The notes beneath the pieces were generated by a model. The model ran no database searches, had not been told where the DNA came from, and saw only the letters and a program-made list of their open reading frames with translations. A stretch of 47,521 nucleotides of DNA from Lachnospiraceae bacterium UBA7205. Its GTDB lineage: Bacteria > Bacillota > Clostridia > Lachnospirales > Lachnospiraceae. Positions 33,506-41,128 of the stretch are shown in pieces. The stretch is from the NCBI GenBank assembly GCA_002490665.1, contig DKUL01000003.1:15138-62658 (forward strand). Direction: 5' to 3'. Every line of letters begins with the position of its first letter. The first letter of the stretch is position 1. The translations under genes were made by a program, and so were the position numbers.

Positions 33506-33736
33506 ATGGCATATGATACCTTGATTAGGGAAGCAGAAGAACTTCCCGAAGATATGATTGAGCAAGTAATTGAATTTATGAGATTTTTGAAATATGCATC
33601 AAAAAAGGAAGAAACAAAGCATCCTATAAACAAAGACATTACATTTCACAGGTCGGTAAATCCATTGGCGGATGAATTTGTTTCGATTGCGGAGGATTTT
33701 GACGAAACACCAGAATGTTTTAAGGAGTATATATAA
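33506..33736 (+). CDS. vapB: DUF2281-type antitoxin of a VapBC-like pair
   Basis: The 76-residue protein begins with the DUF2281 pattern (LIREAEELPEDMIEQVIEFM), then a hydrophilic tail that would wrap the toxin. It carries no obvious DNA-binding fold beyond the N-terminal helices. Its stop codon overlaps the toxin ATG by one base (TAATG), the usual antitoxin-toxin coupling. The ribosome site is AAAGGATG. The pair is far more AT-rich than its neighbours and sits next to a tRNA, so it was probably acquired. Confidence 0.85.
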   Translation: MAYDTLIREAEELPEDMIEQVIEFMRFLKYASKKEETKHPINKDITFHRSVNPLADEFVSIAEDFDETPECFKEYI

Positions 33737-34116
33737 TGTATCTATTGGACACAAATGCTTTGTTATTTTTTTTATATGATAGTGAAAAATTTTCAAAAAG
33801 AGTATCAGACGTAATTTATCATAATGATGAAAAAATCAGTGTAAGTATTGTTTCCATGTGGGAAATTGCAATTAAATCAAGCATTGGGAAACTGAAAATT
33901 AAAAGTTCAATTTCTAAGATTGCAGAGACTTGTGAGAAAGAGCAATTCGATATTCTTTCTATAAAGCCATTTCATCTTGATGAAATCGGACGATTGCCCA
34001 TGATTCATGGAGACCCATTTGACCGATTGATTATTTCGCAAGCGATTGCAGAAGATATGATAATAATAACAAAAGACGGAACAATACCACGGTATGATGT
34101 TAAGGTTCTGTGGTAA
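33736..34116 (+). CDS. vapC: PIN-domain toxin, VapC family
   Basis: The 126-residue PIN domain carries the expected acidic residues: D5 (LLDTNALL), E43 (MWEIAIK), D96 (GDPFDRLI) and D114 (TKDGTI). These bind Mg2+ for RNA cleavage; VapC toxins usually cut tRNA or rRNA. The whole domain is intact, so it should be active when freed from the antitoxin. Confidence 0.9.
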   Translation: MYLLDTNALLFFLYDSEKFSKRVSDVIYHNDEKISVSIVSMWEIAIKSSIGKLKIKSSISKIAETCEKEQFDILSIKPFHLDEIGRLPMIHGDPFDRLIISQAIAEDMIIITKDGTIPRYDVKVLW

Positions 34117-34122
34117 GCTGAA

Positions 34123-34187
34123 CGAGTAGGGGAGAGGGACATTCCCCTACTCGACTGCACAGGGAGAACCATCGTTTCCCCTACTCG
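34123..34187. repeat. three copies of CGAGTAGGGGA, one inverted pair and one more
   Basis: CGAGTAGGGGA occurs forward at 34123-34133 and reverse-complemented at 34143-34153 and 34177-34187. The first two form a perfect 11-bp hairpin with a 9-nt loop between the vapC and bfd-like stop codons. The third overlaps the bfd-like stop codon. No T run follows on either strand. Confidence 0.75.
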
Positions 34188-34378
34188 CCCTGATGTCCGC
34201 GTTCTTTCACAAAGTGTTCTACAAGGCGCTGCACGTCGTCCAGACAGGTTCCGCATACCGTTCCGGCGCCCGTCACCGCCTGGACTTCTTCCAGGGTACT
34301 TGCCCCGGAATAAACGGCGTCCCTAATCATGCCATTTGTAACGCTTTGGCAGTTACATACAATCTTGTCAAGATTCAT
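34181..34378 (-). CDS. Bfd-like [2Fe-2S] protein
   Basis: The 65-residue protein has the BFD arrangement C8-x-C10 and C42-xx-C45 (IVCNCQSVT and GTVCGTC). Such small proteins carry a [2Fe-2S] cluster and pass electrons; bacterioferritin-associated ferredoxin and the NirB/NifU-linked domains are relatives. AGGGAGGTG precedes the ATG. It lies downstream of the penicillin-binding protein gene, beyond a terminator. No bacterioferritin gene is near. Confidence 0.87.
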   Translation of the reverse strand: MNLDKIVCNCQSVTNGMIRDAVYSGASTLEEVQAVTGAGTVCGTCLDDVQRLVEHFVKERGHQGE

Positions 34379-34404
34379 TTATGACACCTCCCTTTCAAAA
34401 ATAG

Positions 34405-34449
34405 AATGCACAGTTCCGGAAAAAATATACTTTTCCGGAACTGTGCATT
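34405..34449 (-). terminator. hairpin terminator after the penicillin-binding protein gene
   Basis: Perfect 19-bp arms (34405-34423 and 34431-34449) with a 7-nt loop lie 6 bp past the stop codon. On the minus strand CTATTTTTG follows. Confidence 0.8.
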
Positions 34450-34454
34450 GTGCA

Positions 34455-37106
34455 TTAATCTGTGTCAGATACGGGTTCTGCCGGTGCCTGGGACTGCGCC
34501 TGTGCAGCGGCACGCTGCTGCATCTCAAGCATCTGCTGCTGGAGTACCTCCTGTGCGTTTGGCGCCGCGAAGAAGTAGCTGTTATGTGGGCATAACTGCT
34601 TGGCTTCCGCCGTCGCGTCGTCAGGTGTTGTCGTGAGTGCAGAGCCGAGGTTGTTGTCCTGGAGCCGCGCCGGTACCTGTTCAATGACGGATGCCTGTTT
34701 AAACGGGCACTCGTCTGATGCCGCAAGCCCTGAATACAGGCAGACATTGGAAAAATAATGGACATCACAATATTCCGTGGGAACTGTCCCTTCCGCAAAA
34801 TATTCGGTTTTGATACAGCCATCACACACACCGGCAATGGGAAGCCGTCCCGATTTGGAACAGATGGATGCCGTGACGATGCCGCCTGCCATGGGGAAGG
34901 ACTGATACTCAAGGTTTTCATGGATTCTTGACATGACAGCCTTCCACATGGTCTTGGAAAGGTTTTTCTCCTTGGAGGATTTCATGCTTACATTATTGTC
35001 GTATCCTGTCCATGTCGTGGCAGTGTAATATGGCGTAAATCCGGAGAACCATACATCCTTGTAGTCGGACGTGGTGCCTGTTTTTCCGGCAATCGCCATG
35101 TTGCCAAAGTTTACGGAACCGCCGGTACCGGATGTCACAACATCAACCATTGCGTTTGTCAGCAGCCATGCAGTGGTTTCCTTGATGACCTGTGTGGATT
35201 CCGGCGCCGTGTTGTCTATCAGTACATTTCCATTGTGGTCAACTATTTTTGTGTAGAGCTTTGGCTTGATGTAAGTGCCCTTGTTCGCAATGGCGGCGTA
35301 GGCGGCATTCAGCTCCATGTTGGTGACGCCGTCCGTGATGCCGCCGAGTGCAAGCGGCTGTCCAATGTCGGAAACAACGGTGCCGTCTTTTTCGACACGC
35401 TTGTCAACCATGGTCGAGAAACCAAAGTTTTGCAGGTAGTCAAAGCCAAGCTGCGGTGATATCTGCGTGAGCGTTTTTACCGCAACGATATTGGCGGACT
35501 GCGCGATACCGTACCGGAGACTCAGAAGCCCCCTGTAATTGCTGCCCCACCAGTTCTTTACGGGACGCCCGCCTGCGTAATTGTACGGCGCGTCGTTCTG
35601 CACGTCCGCAAGGGTAAGGCCGGCGCTGTCAAGCGCGGGTGCATAGGTGGAGACGACCTTGAACGTGGAGCCGGGCTGCCTTGTCGTGTTGGACGCGCGG
35701 TTCAGGGTACGGCTTGCCTCCTTCGTGCCGCGTCCGCCGACCATGGCTACCACGTACCCGGTAGACTGGTCTTCGACTGTGATGGAAACCTGTGGCTGCG
35801 GTGTCAGGGTGACGCGCTCGCCTTCCACCTTGTCCCCCTCCGCCATCACGTCATGCTTGTATGCCTCGATGGCCTCGTAAGCCGCATCCTTGGAATCGTA
35901 GAGCAGGTTAAAGGATGCATTCTGCTCCTTGTAGTGTGCCTTGAACATTTCGGTGCTGTGGTTTTCCTTTTCACCATTTGCCTTTACAATTGTGAGCACG
36001 TAGTTGAGATACCACTTTGTGTTCTCGGGATAATTTTCCTCGTTTCCATATACCTCGTCACAGATTGCCTGGATGTCGGGATCCTGTGTCGTGTAAATGC
36101 TCAGTCCGCCGCTGAACAGGAGGCGGTGTGCCTGCGTTTCGTTGAATCCCTTTACTTCCATCAGGTCGGCAAGCACTTGTTCTGTAACCTCGTCTACAAA
36201 GTATGTATAGACGGAATTGTTTTCTGTTTCCTGATTGACCTGGGAAATACGGCTGTACACGTCGTCTGCCATTGCCTCGTCATACTCTGCCTGCGTGATG
36301 AATTCCTGTTCCTTCATATAATTAAGGACAGTTTCGCGCCGTTTCATGTTTTCCTCTGGATGGGAAATGGGGTTGTATCGGGATGGATTGGATGTGGTGG
36401 CAGCGATAACGGCGCACTCGGAGAGCGTCAGCTGGTAAGGCTGCTTGTTAAAATAACGCGCTGCGGCTGCCTTGACACCGAGGGTATTCTGCCCAAGGTT
36501 AATTGTATTCATGTAGATTTCCAGTATTTGTTCCTTTGACATTTTTTTCTCAAGCTCGAGCGCAAGGTACTGTTCCTGTACTTTTCGCCTGATTTTCTGG
36601 ATGTCGCTCTCATTGGTCCAGTTGTCAAAGACATTGTTCTTGATAATCTGCTGCGTGATGGTGGATGCGCCCTGCGACAGGTCTCTCTCCTGCAGTACTA
36701 TGAAAGCGGCGCGGATGATACCCTGGATGTCAATGCCGTTGTGCTCATAAAACCGCTTATCCTCAATCGCGACAAAGGCATCGGCAAGATACTGGGGAAT
36801 TTTGTCCATTTTCTCATAGCTTCTGTTGGAGTTTGCAGCGACAAGCTTTGTCAGCTCGTTGCCCTTGGCGTCATAAACGACTGTGGCAAAGCCCTGTGGA
36901 AGTACTGCCTCGGGGTCGACATCCGGCGCCGAGCTTAAAATTCCCTTGAAAGCGCCGATTCCAAGGCAGATGCCGATTACCCCCGTCGAGAGGACAACAA
37001 CCAGTATCACCTTGAGTGCGGTCACAAAAAACATCTTCTTGAATTTTATGGTTTTTGAAGTCAGGGATTTTTGGACTTTTGCAATTCCTCGTTTCCCATA
37101 ATTCAT
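34455..37106 (-). CDS. class A penicillin-binding protein (glycosyltransferase/transpeptidase)
   Basis: The 883-residue bifunctional enzyme builds and cross-links peptidoglycan outside the membrane. It has a cytoplasmic tail, one TM helix (about residues 25-55) and a GT51 domain (EDKRFYEHNGID and QGASTITQQ, about 110-300). The transpeptidase domain carries the active Ser in STFK (S480, K483), SAN (AQSANIV) and KTGT (K675). The C-terminal tail is Gln/Ala-rich with several Cys (CDGC, CPF). The ribosome site GGAGGTGATTCT is ideal. It has its own promoter. Confidence 0.95.
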   Translation of the reverse strand: MNYGKRGIAKVQKSLTSKTIKFKKMFFVTALKVILVVVLSTGVIGICLGIGAFKGILSSAPDVDPEAVLPQGFATVVYDAKGNELTKLVAANSNRSYEKMDKIPQYLADAFVAIEDKRFYEHNGIDIQGIIRAAFIVLQERDLSQGASTITQQIIKNNVFDNWTNESDIQKIRRKVQEQYLALELEKKMSKEQILEIYMNTINLGQNTLGVKAAAARYFNKQPYQLTLSECAVIAATTSNPSRYNPISHPEENMKRRETVLNYMKEQEFITQAEYDEAMADDVYSRISQVNQETENNSVYTYFVDEVTEQVLADLMEVKGFNETQAHRLLFSGGLSIYTTQDPDIQAICDEVYGNEENYPENTKWYLNYVLTIVKANGEKENHSTEMFKAHYKEQNASFNLLYDSKDAAYEAIEAYKHDVMAEGDKVEGERVTLTPQPQVSITVEDQSTGYVVAMVGGRGTKEASRTLNRASNTTRQPGSTFKVVSTYAPALDSAGLTLADVQNDAPYNYAGGRPVKNWWGSNYRGLLSLRYGIAQSANIVAVKTLTQISPQLGFDYLQNFGFSTMVDKRVEKDGTVVSDIGQPLALGGITDGVTNMELNAAYAAIANKGTYIKPKLYTKIVDHNGNVLIDNTAPESTQVIKETTAWLLTNAMVDVVTSGTGGSVNFGNMAIAGKTGTTSDYKDVWFSGFTPYYTATTWTGYDNNVSMKSSKEKNLSKTMWKAVMSRIHENLEYQSFPMAGGIVTASICSKSGRLPIAGVCDGCIKTEYFAEGTVPTEYCDVHYFSNVCLYSGLAASDECPFKQASVIEQVPARLQDNNLGSALTTTPDDATAEAKQLCPHNSYFFAAPNAQEVLQQQMLEMQQRAAAQAQSQAPAEPVSDTD

Positions 37107-37153
37107 AGAATCACCTCCGTAAAATAACTGCCTAAATAGTTAATCATCTACTC

Positions 37154-37162
37154 ATTATACCA
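37154..37162 (-). promoter_or_regulatory. extended -10 promoter of the penicillin-binding protein gene
   Basis: On the minus strand TGGTATAAT, with only a weak -35. Confidence 0.6.
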
Positions 37163-37218
37163 AAATAAATTAGGTAAATAAAGGATTTTTTTATATTATA
37201 ACATTTTGCACATATCTT

Positions 37219-37247
37219 TTGCGTTTCATACAGGTTTATGGTATAAT
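37219..37247 (+). promoter_or_regulatory. promoter of the yigZ-natAB operon
   Basis: TTGCGT (37219-37224), 17 bp and TATAAT (37242-37247) within an extended TGGTATAAT. Confidence 0.75.
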
Positions 37248-37268
37248 CGTGCAGAAATGAGGTGGAAT

Positions 37269-37937
37269 ATGGAAAAAGGTTCAAACAGTCAGGATTATGA
37301 AACGTTTTTGCTCCTGGCAGAAGGCGCGGAGGCGGAAATTGTCGAAAAGAAGTCGCGCTTCATCGCAACGGTCCGTCCTGTGGCAAGCGAGGCGGAGGCG
37401 GAGGCGTTTATTGAGGAGATGAAGAAAAAATATTATGACGCCAGGCATAACTGCTCGGCATTTGTAATAGGAGAACGGGCACAGACAACAAGGAGCAGTG
37501 ATGATGGGGAACCGGGCGGCACGGCAGGCAGACCGATGCTCGAGGTACTGCTTGGAAGCGGAATCCGGAATGCCGCAGTCGTGGTGACAAGGTATTTTGG
37601 CGGCACGCTTCTGGGGACGGGCGGTCTGGTGCGCGCATACTCGGGAGCAGTGAAGGAAGCGCTTGAAAAGTGTGTCGTTTCCCGGCAGCAGTTTGGCGTC
37701 CGGTTTACGGTGCGCACGGATTACAACTCGGTCGGGAAGATGCAGTATCTGCTTGCCGGCAGTAATGTGAAGATTGAGGACAGCGTCTATGGGGCGGATG
37801 TCGTGATGACAGTGACTGCGCCGATAGAGACATATGGACGCCTCTGTAAGGAAATAACGGAGGCAACGAGCGGGCGCGCAGAGATTACAGAGCTTGCGCG
37901 GCTTTATTTTTCCATGGAGAGGGAGGAAAAACGATGA
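37269..37937 (+). CDS. yigZ: YigZ/IMPACT-family protein (UPF0029)
   Basis: The 222-residue protein begins its core with EKKSRFIATVRPV and carries the UPF0029 signature DDGEPGGTAGRPML and VVVTRYFGGTLLGTGGLVRAY. A second alpha/beta domain follows. The family is linked to translation control (IMPACT in eukaryotes), but the bacterial role is unclear. The ATG at 37269 follows GAGGTGG; upstream in-frame codons overlap the promoter. It overlaps the next gene by 4 bp. Confidence 0.9.
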   Translation: MEKGSNSQDYETFLLLAEGAEAEIVEKKSRFIATVRPVASEAEAEAFIEEMKKKYYDARHNCSAFVIGERAQTTRSSDDGEPGGTAGRPMLEVLLGSGIRNAAVVVTRYFGGTLLGTGGLVRAYSGAVKEALEKCVVSRQQFGVRFTVRTDYNSVGKMQYLLAGSNVKIEDSVYGADVVMTVTAPIETYGRLCKEITEATSGRAEITELARLYFSMEREEKR

Positions 37938-38710
37938 TACAGGCAAAAAATCTGACCAAGACGTTTACACGTACAGAAAAAAAGAAGAAACGCGTATCGT
38001 TTCGCGCGGTTGATGACATATCCATTGAGGCGTGCGACGGCGAAATACTGGGTGTGCTGGGACCAAACGGCGCGGGCAAGACGACGCTTCTGCGCATGCT
38101 TGGCAAGCTGATGCGGCCGACAGGCGGAACGGTCACGATTACGGACGCGGCGGGCAGGGAACTGACACAGGAGGTCGAAATCAAGCAGAGCATCGGCTAC
38201 CTGTCAGGGAATACCAAGCTGTATAAGCGTTTTTCGGCGCGGGAGATGTTGTCCATGCTTGGGGAGATATATGGCATGACAAGGCAGGAGACGGAGGAAA
38301 GGATTGCGCGGATCATAGATATCCTTAACCTTGGTGCGTTTGTGGACAACCGCATCGAGCGCCTTTCCACCGGGCAGACACAGCGTGTGTCCATCGCGCG
38401 GTGCCTGCTGCACAGTCCGCAGGTCTACATATTCGATGAGCCGACACTGGGGCTTGACATTATCAGCAGCCGCTCGATTATTGATTTCATGAAGCAGGAA
38501 AAGGAAAATGGAAAGACGGTGCTCTACTCGACGCACTATATGGAGGAAGCGGAGTTTCTGTGTGACCGGATTGTGATGATTTACCAGGGGCGCGTGGTGG
38601 CAAAGGGTTCTCCGGACGAATTAAAGGAACAGACCCGGACGACAAATCTCAGGGAAACATTCCTGAAGCTGATTGAGGACGAGGCAGACATACAGGGAGG
38701 AAAACGATGA
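37934..38710 (+). CDS. natA: NatA-like ABC transporter ATP-binding protein
   Basis: The 258-residue ATPase has Walker A GPNGAGKTT (about residues 45-53), signature LSTGQTQRVSIARCLL, Walker B VYIFDEPTLGLD and the switch His in STHYMEEAE. It is similar to NatA of the Na+ exporter NatAB and to bacitracin-type exporters. It is coupled on both sides by 4-bp ATGA overlaps, with YigZ before and the permease fusion after. Confidence 0.9.
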   Translation: MIQAKNLTKTFTRTEKKKKRVSFRAVDDISIEACDGEILGVLGPNGAGKTTLLRMLGKLMRPTGGTVTITDAAGRELTQEVEIKQSIGYLSGNTKLYKRFSAREMLSMLGEIYGMTRQETEERIARIIDILNLGAFVDNRIERLSTGQTQRVSIARCLLHSPQVYIFDEPTLGLDIISSRSIIDFMKQEKENGKTVLYSTHYMEEAEFLCDRIVMIYQGRVVAKGSPDELKEQTRTTNLRETFLKLIEDEADIQGGKR

Positions 38711-40803
38711 GAAATCCGGCAGGAACGACAAAGATGACAAAGATTAAGGCAATCTACAAAAAAGAAATGCTCGACTTGCTCAGGGACAAAAAAACGCTGA
38801 TTATGATGGTGGTTGTCCCGCTGCTGCTTTACCCGCTGATTATGATGGGATCCATGCTTTTTGGTTCTGCAATCGCAAGCAGCATGCAGTCGGACGAGTA
38901 TCATATTGCTGTTGTGGATGATGCGGCAGATTCCGGCATCAATGGCTATGACGGCGCGGCGCTCAGGAAGCTTCTGGCAGATACGGAGGATGAACTGGAA
39001 TACCATCTTATAATAGAAGAAATTCCGTCAGGAGAGTGCGCCGGGGCGCTTGGCGCGGAAACGATAGACGCATATATAGAGGTGGCTGCCCCGGATGCGG
39101 CGGATGACGGCAGAAACGTGCTTACAATATACTATCTCTCGTCAAAGTCTGCCTCCGAGACAGCGGCGGACATGATAGCGGACAAGCTGGAACTATATAA
39201 AAAACAGACAAGCAGGCAGATTCTGACGGCACTTGGCGTCGAGAACCCGGATGTGCTCCTGGAGCCTGTCACGGTGGCATTTGATGACCAGTCGGCAAAT
39301 GAGGAGCGGGTCGGAAGGCTGCTGGGCATGATGCTGCCAATGCTGATGGTGACAAGTATCCTGATGGGGGCATTTTATGCGGCTGTGGACGCGACAGCGG
39401 GAGAGAAGGAGCGGGGGACGCTGGAAACGCTTCTGACACTTCCGGTTGGAAATGACGAGCTGATTACCGGAAAATTTTTTGCGGTATCGACGGTCGCGGT
39501 GGCGTCGGCAGTGCTGAACCTTGTGTCCATGCTCCTGATGAGCATTTATTTCTATGCTGTAATACAGACTGAGGATGCACAAAAGCTGCATATTAACCTG
39601 ACAGATTTTATTCCGGCGCTTCTGATTGTGCTTTTGTGCACGGTCGCGTTTGCGCTGTTTATCAGTGCGGTTACCATGTGCGTTACCACATTTGCAAGGT
39701 CCTTCAAGGAGGCAAACAACTATGCGACACCGCTGATGCTTGTCGTGATGTTCGCGAGCTTTGTGACATTTGTGCCAAATATTGAGTTTACGGGGCTGCT
39801 CGCGGCGATGCCGGTTGTCAATATCAGCCTGCTCATCAGCAGCATCCTGGTCTTTGAGTATGATTTTTCCGTTATCATGATTGTGCTTGCGACAAATATT
39901 GTGTATGCCGCGATTGCCATTCTCCTGTTAATCCGGCTGTATGACAGTGAGGAGATGATGTTTGGCGAGGGGGATACGAGCATACAGATTTTCACAAGCA
40001 GGAAGGAAATCAGGGGCGGCGGCGTGCCGACGATGTCCGATGCGGTGCTTGTGGTTGCGACTGCGCTTTTGCTGCTTTTGTATGTCGGTTCGGTTGTGCA
40101 GGCAAAATTTATGCTGTGGGGACTTTTTATAACGCAGCTTCTTATCATAGGCGTGCCGCTTCTGGCTGTCTGGTACACAAAAAGGGATGTGCGGGAGACC
40201 TTCTCGCTAAGGCTTCCGAAACCGGTATGGGTGCTCGGGGCTGTGCTTGCGGAGACAGGATGCTATATGCTGGTGCTGGTGGTTTCGCTTGTGCTGGGGC
40301 GCCTGTTTCCGCAGGATATACAGACCGTGAATGAAACGATGGACCACATCCTTGGCGGGGCGGGCTTCGTGCCGGCGCTTCTGGTCATTGCCCTGGCCCC
40401 GGCGGTCTGTGAGGAAGCGCTGTTTCGGGGATATTTTTTCTCGGCAGCCGAAAAGCGCCTGCGCCCTGCGGCGGCAATCCTGATAGGCGGCGCCGTGTTT
40501 GGAATCTATCATCTGAGCTTTGTGAAGTTTTTCACAACCGGGATACTGGGAATACTATTCTGCTATGTGGTATACCGCACGAAAAGTATACTCCTTACAT
40601 CGCTCATGCACTTCCTGAATAATGCAGTTTCGGTTGTTGCGATTTTTTATCCGGAAAGGATGCAGCGCCTGCTTCCGGTATTGTTTCAGGAAAGTCTGGA
40701 TGTCGGTGAGGCGCTGGTTCTGGTTATCGCCGGGACAGTGTGCATGGCAGGCGGGCTGTTTTTATGCACACGCACGTCCAAAGAAAGGATGTCGGCAGGC
40801 TGA
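38707..40803 (+). CDS. natB: NatB-like ABC permease fused to a CPBP intramembrane protease domain
   Basis: The 698-residue protein joins an ABC-2 permease and a CPBP (Abi) domain. The permease has a first TM at about residues 30-50, a large outer domain, then five to six TMs at about 220-430 including GEKERGTLETLLTLPV. The CPBP part (about 540-650) retains EEALFRGYFF, FGIYHLSFVKF and MHFLNNAV, the Glu-Glu/Arg, His and His/Asn elements of Rce1-like proteases. It exports an ion or peptide with NatA; the protease domain may process or confer immunity to a peptide. The fusion is known in Firmicutes. Confidence 0.87.
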   Translation: MRNPAGTTKMTKIKAIYKKEMLDLLRDKKTLIMMVVVPLLLYPLIMMGSMLFGSAIASSMQSDEYHIAVVDDAADSGINGYDGAALRKLLADTEDELEYHLIIEEIPSGECAGALGAETIDAYIEVAAPDAADDGRNVLTIYYLSSKSASETAADMIADKLELYKKQTSRQILTALGVENPDVLLEPVTVAFDDQSANEERVGRLLGMMLPMLMVTSILMGAFYAAVDATAGEKERGTLETLLTLPVGNDELITGKFFAVSTVAVASAVLNLVSMLLMSIYFYAVIQTEDAQKLHINLTDFIPALLIVLLCTVAFALFISAVTMCVTTFARSFKEANNYATPLMLVVMFASFVTFVPNIEFTGLLAAMPVVNISLLISSILVFEYDFSVIMIVLATNIVYAAIAILLLIRLYDSEEMMFGEGDTSIQIFTSRKEIRGGGVPTMSDAVLVVATALLLLLYVGSVVQAKFMLWGLFITQLLIIGVPLLAVWYTKRDVRETFSLRLPKPVWVLGAVLAETGCYMLVLVVSLVLGRLFPQDIQTVNETMDHILGGAGFVPALLVIALAPAVCEEALFRGYFFSAAEKRLRPAAAILIGGAVFGIYHLSFVKFFTTGILGILFCYVVYRTKSILLTSLMHFLNNAVSVVAIFYPERMQRLLPVLFQESLDVGEALVLVIAGTVCMAGGLFLCTRTSKERMSAG

Positions 40804-40946
40804 CGGATGACCGGCGCGTGCAATCAGGTGTTCTGTAATAAAATAAGCATTTTGGGTTTTTATTGGTAAATTCAACCATAATTTTGGCATATTGGATTAT
40901 TTTTTACATCAAAAATGAGATTACGCGGAATCGCTATAAATTACCA

Positions 40947-40975
40947 TGGAAATTGAAATACATATGATGTATAAT
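40947..40975 (+). promoter_or_regulatory. candidate promoter of the GGDEF gene
   Basis: TGGAAA (40947-40952), 17 bp and TATAAT (40970-40975). Transcription would start near 40982, inside the left arm of the inverted repeat that follows. The stretch 40804-40946 is AT-rich with no other clear feature. Confidence 0.5.
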
Positions 40976-41047
40976 ATGGCTTATCGGGGGGTGGGACAGC
41001 TGCCGATAAGCCATAAATAGGATTATAAGGAGCTTCGGCAGCTTTTT
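40975..41047 (+). promoter_or_regulatory. structured leader: inverted repeat competing with a terminator hairpin
   Basis: TATGGCTTATCGG (40975-40987) and CCGATAAGCCATA (41003-41015) form a perfect 13-bp inverted repeat around a G-rich 15-nt loop. AGCTGCCGA (40998-41006) can instead pair with TCGGCAGCT (41035-41043), which is followed by TTTT. The two pairings share CCGA at 41003-41006 and exclude each other, like an antiterminator and terminator. It does not resemble the c-di-GMP-I consensus. If transcription starts at 40982, seven of the 13 pairs still remain in the RNA. Confidence 0.55.
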
Positions 41048-41050
41048 ATA

Positions 41051-41079
41051 ATATGTTTCACATATGATAGGAAACATAT
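41051..41079 (+). promoter_or_regulatory. second hairpin in the GGDEF leader
   Basis: ATATGTTTC (41051-41059) pairs with GAAACATAT (41071-41079). A near-repeat of the right arm (GGAAAACATACGA) lies just downstream, ahead of the ribosome site. Confidence 0.45.
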
Positions 41080-41128
41080 ACGATGGAAAACATACGAGTG
41101 ATTTATTAAAGTAGTGGAAGGGATCGAT

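Noticed and set aside
33140..34187. Integrative element using tRNA-Thr as attachment site
   Set aside because: No integrase gene is present and the tRNA 3' end is not repeated at the far end of the AT-rich segment.
34455..37106. Antisense open frames such as the plus-strand one at 35853-36539
   Set aside because: They mirror the penicillin-binding protein coding sequence and lack ribosome sites or family motifs.
40975..41079. c-di-GMP-I (GEMM) riboswitch
   Set aside because: The gene downstream invites it, but the conserved core bases I know for this class are not present. The structure is reported as an unassigned leader instead.
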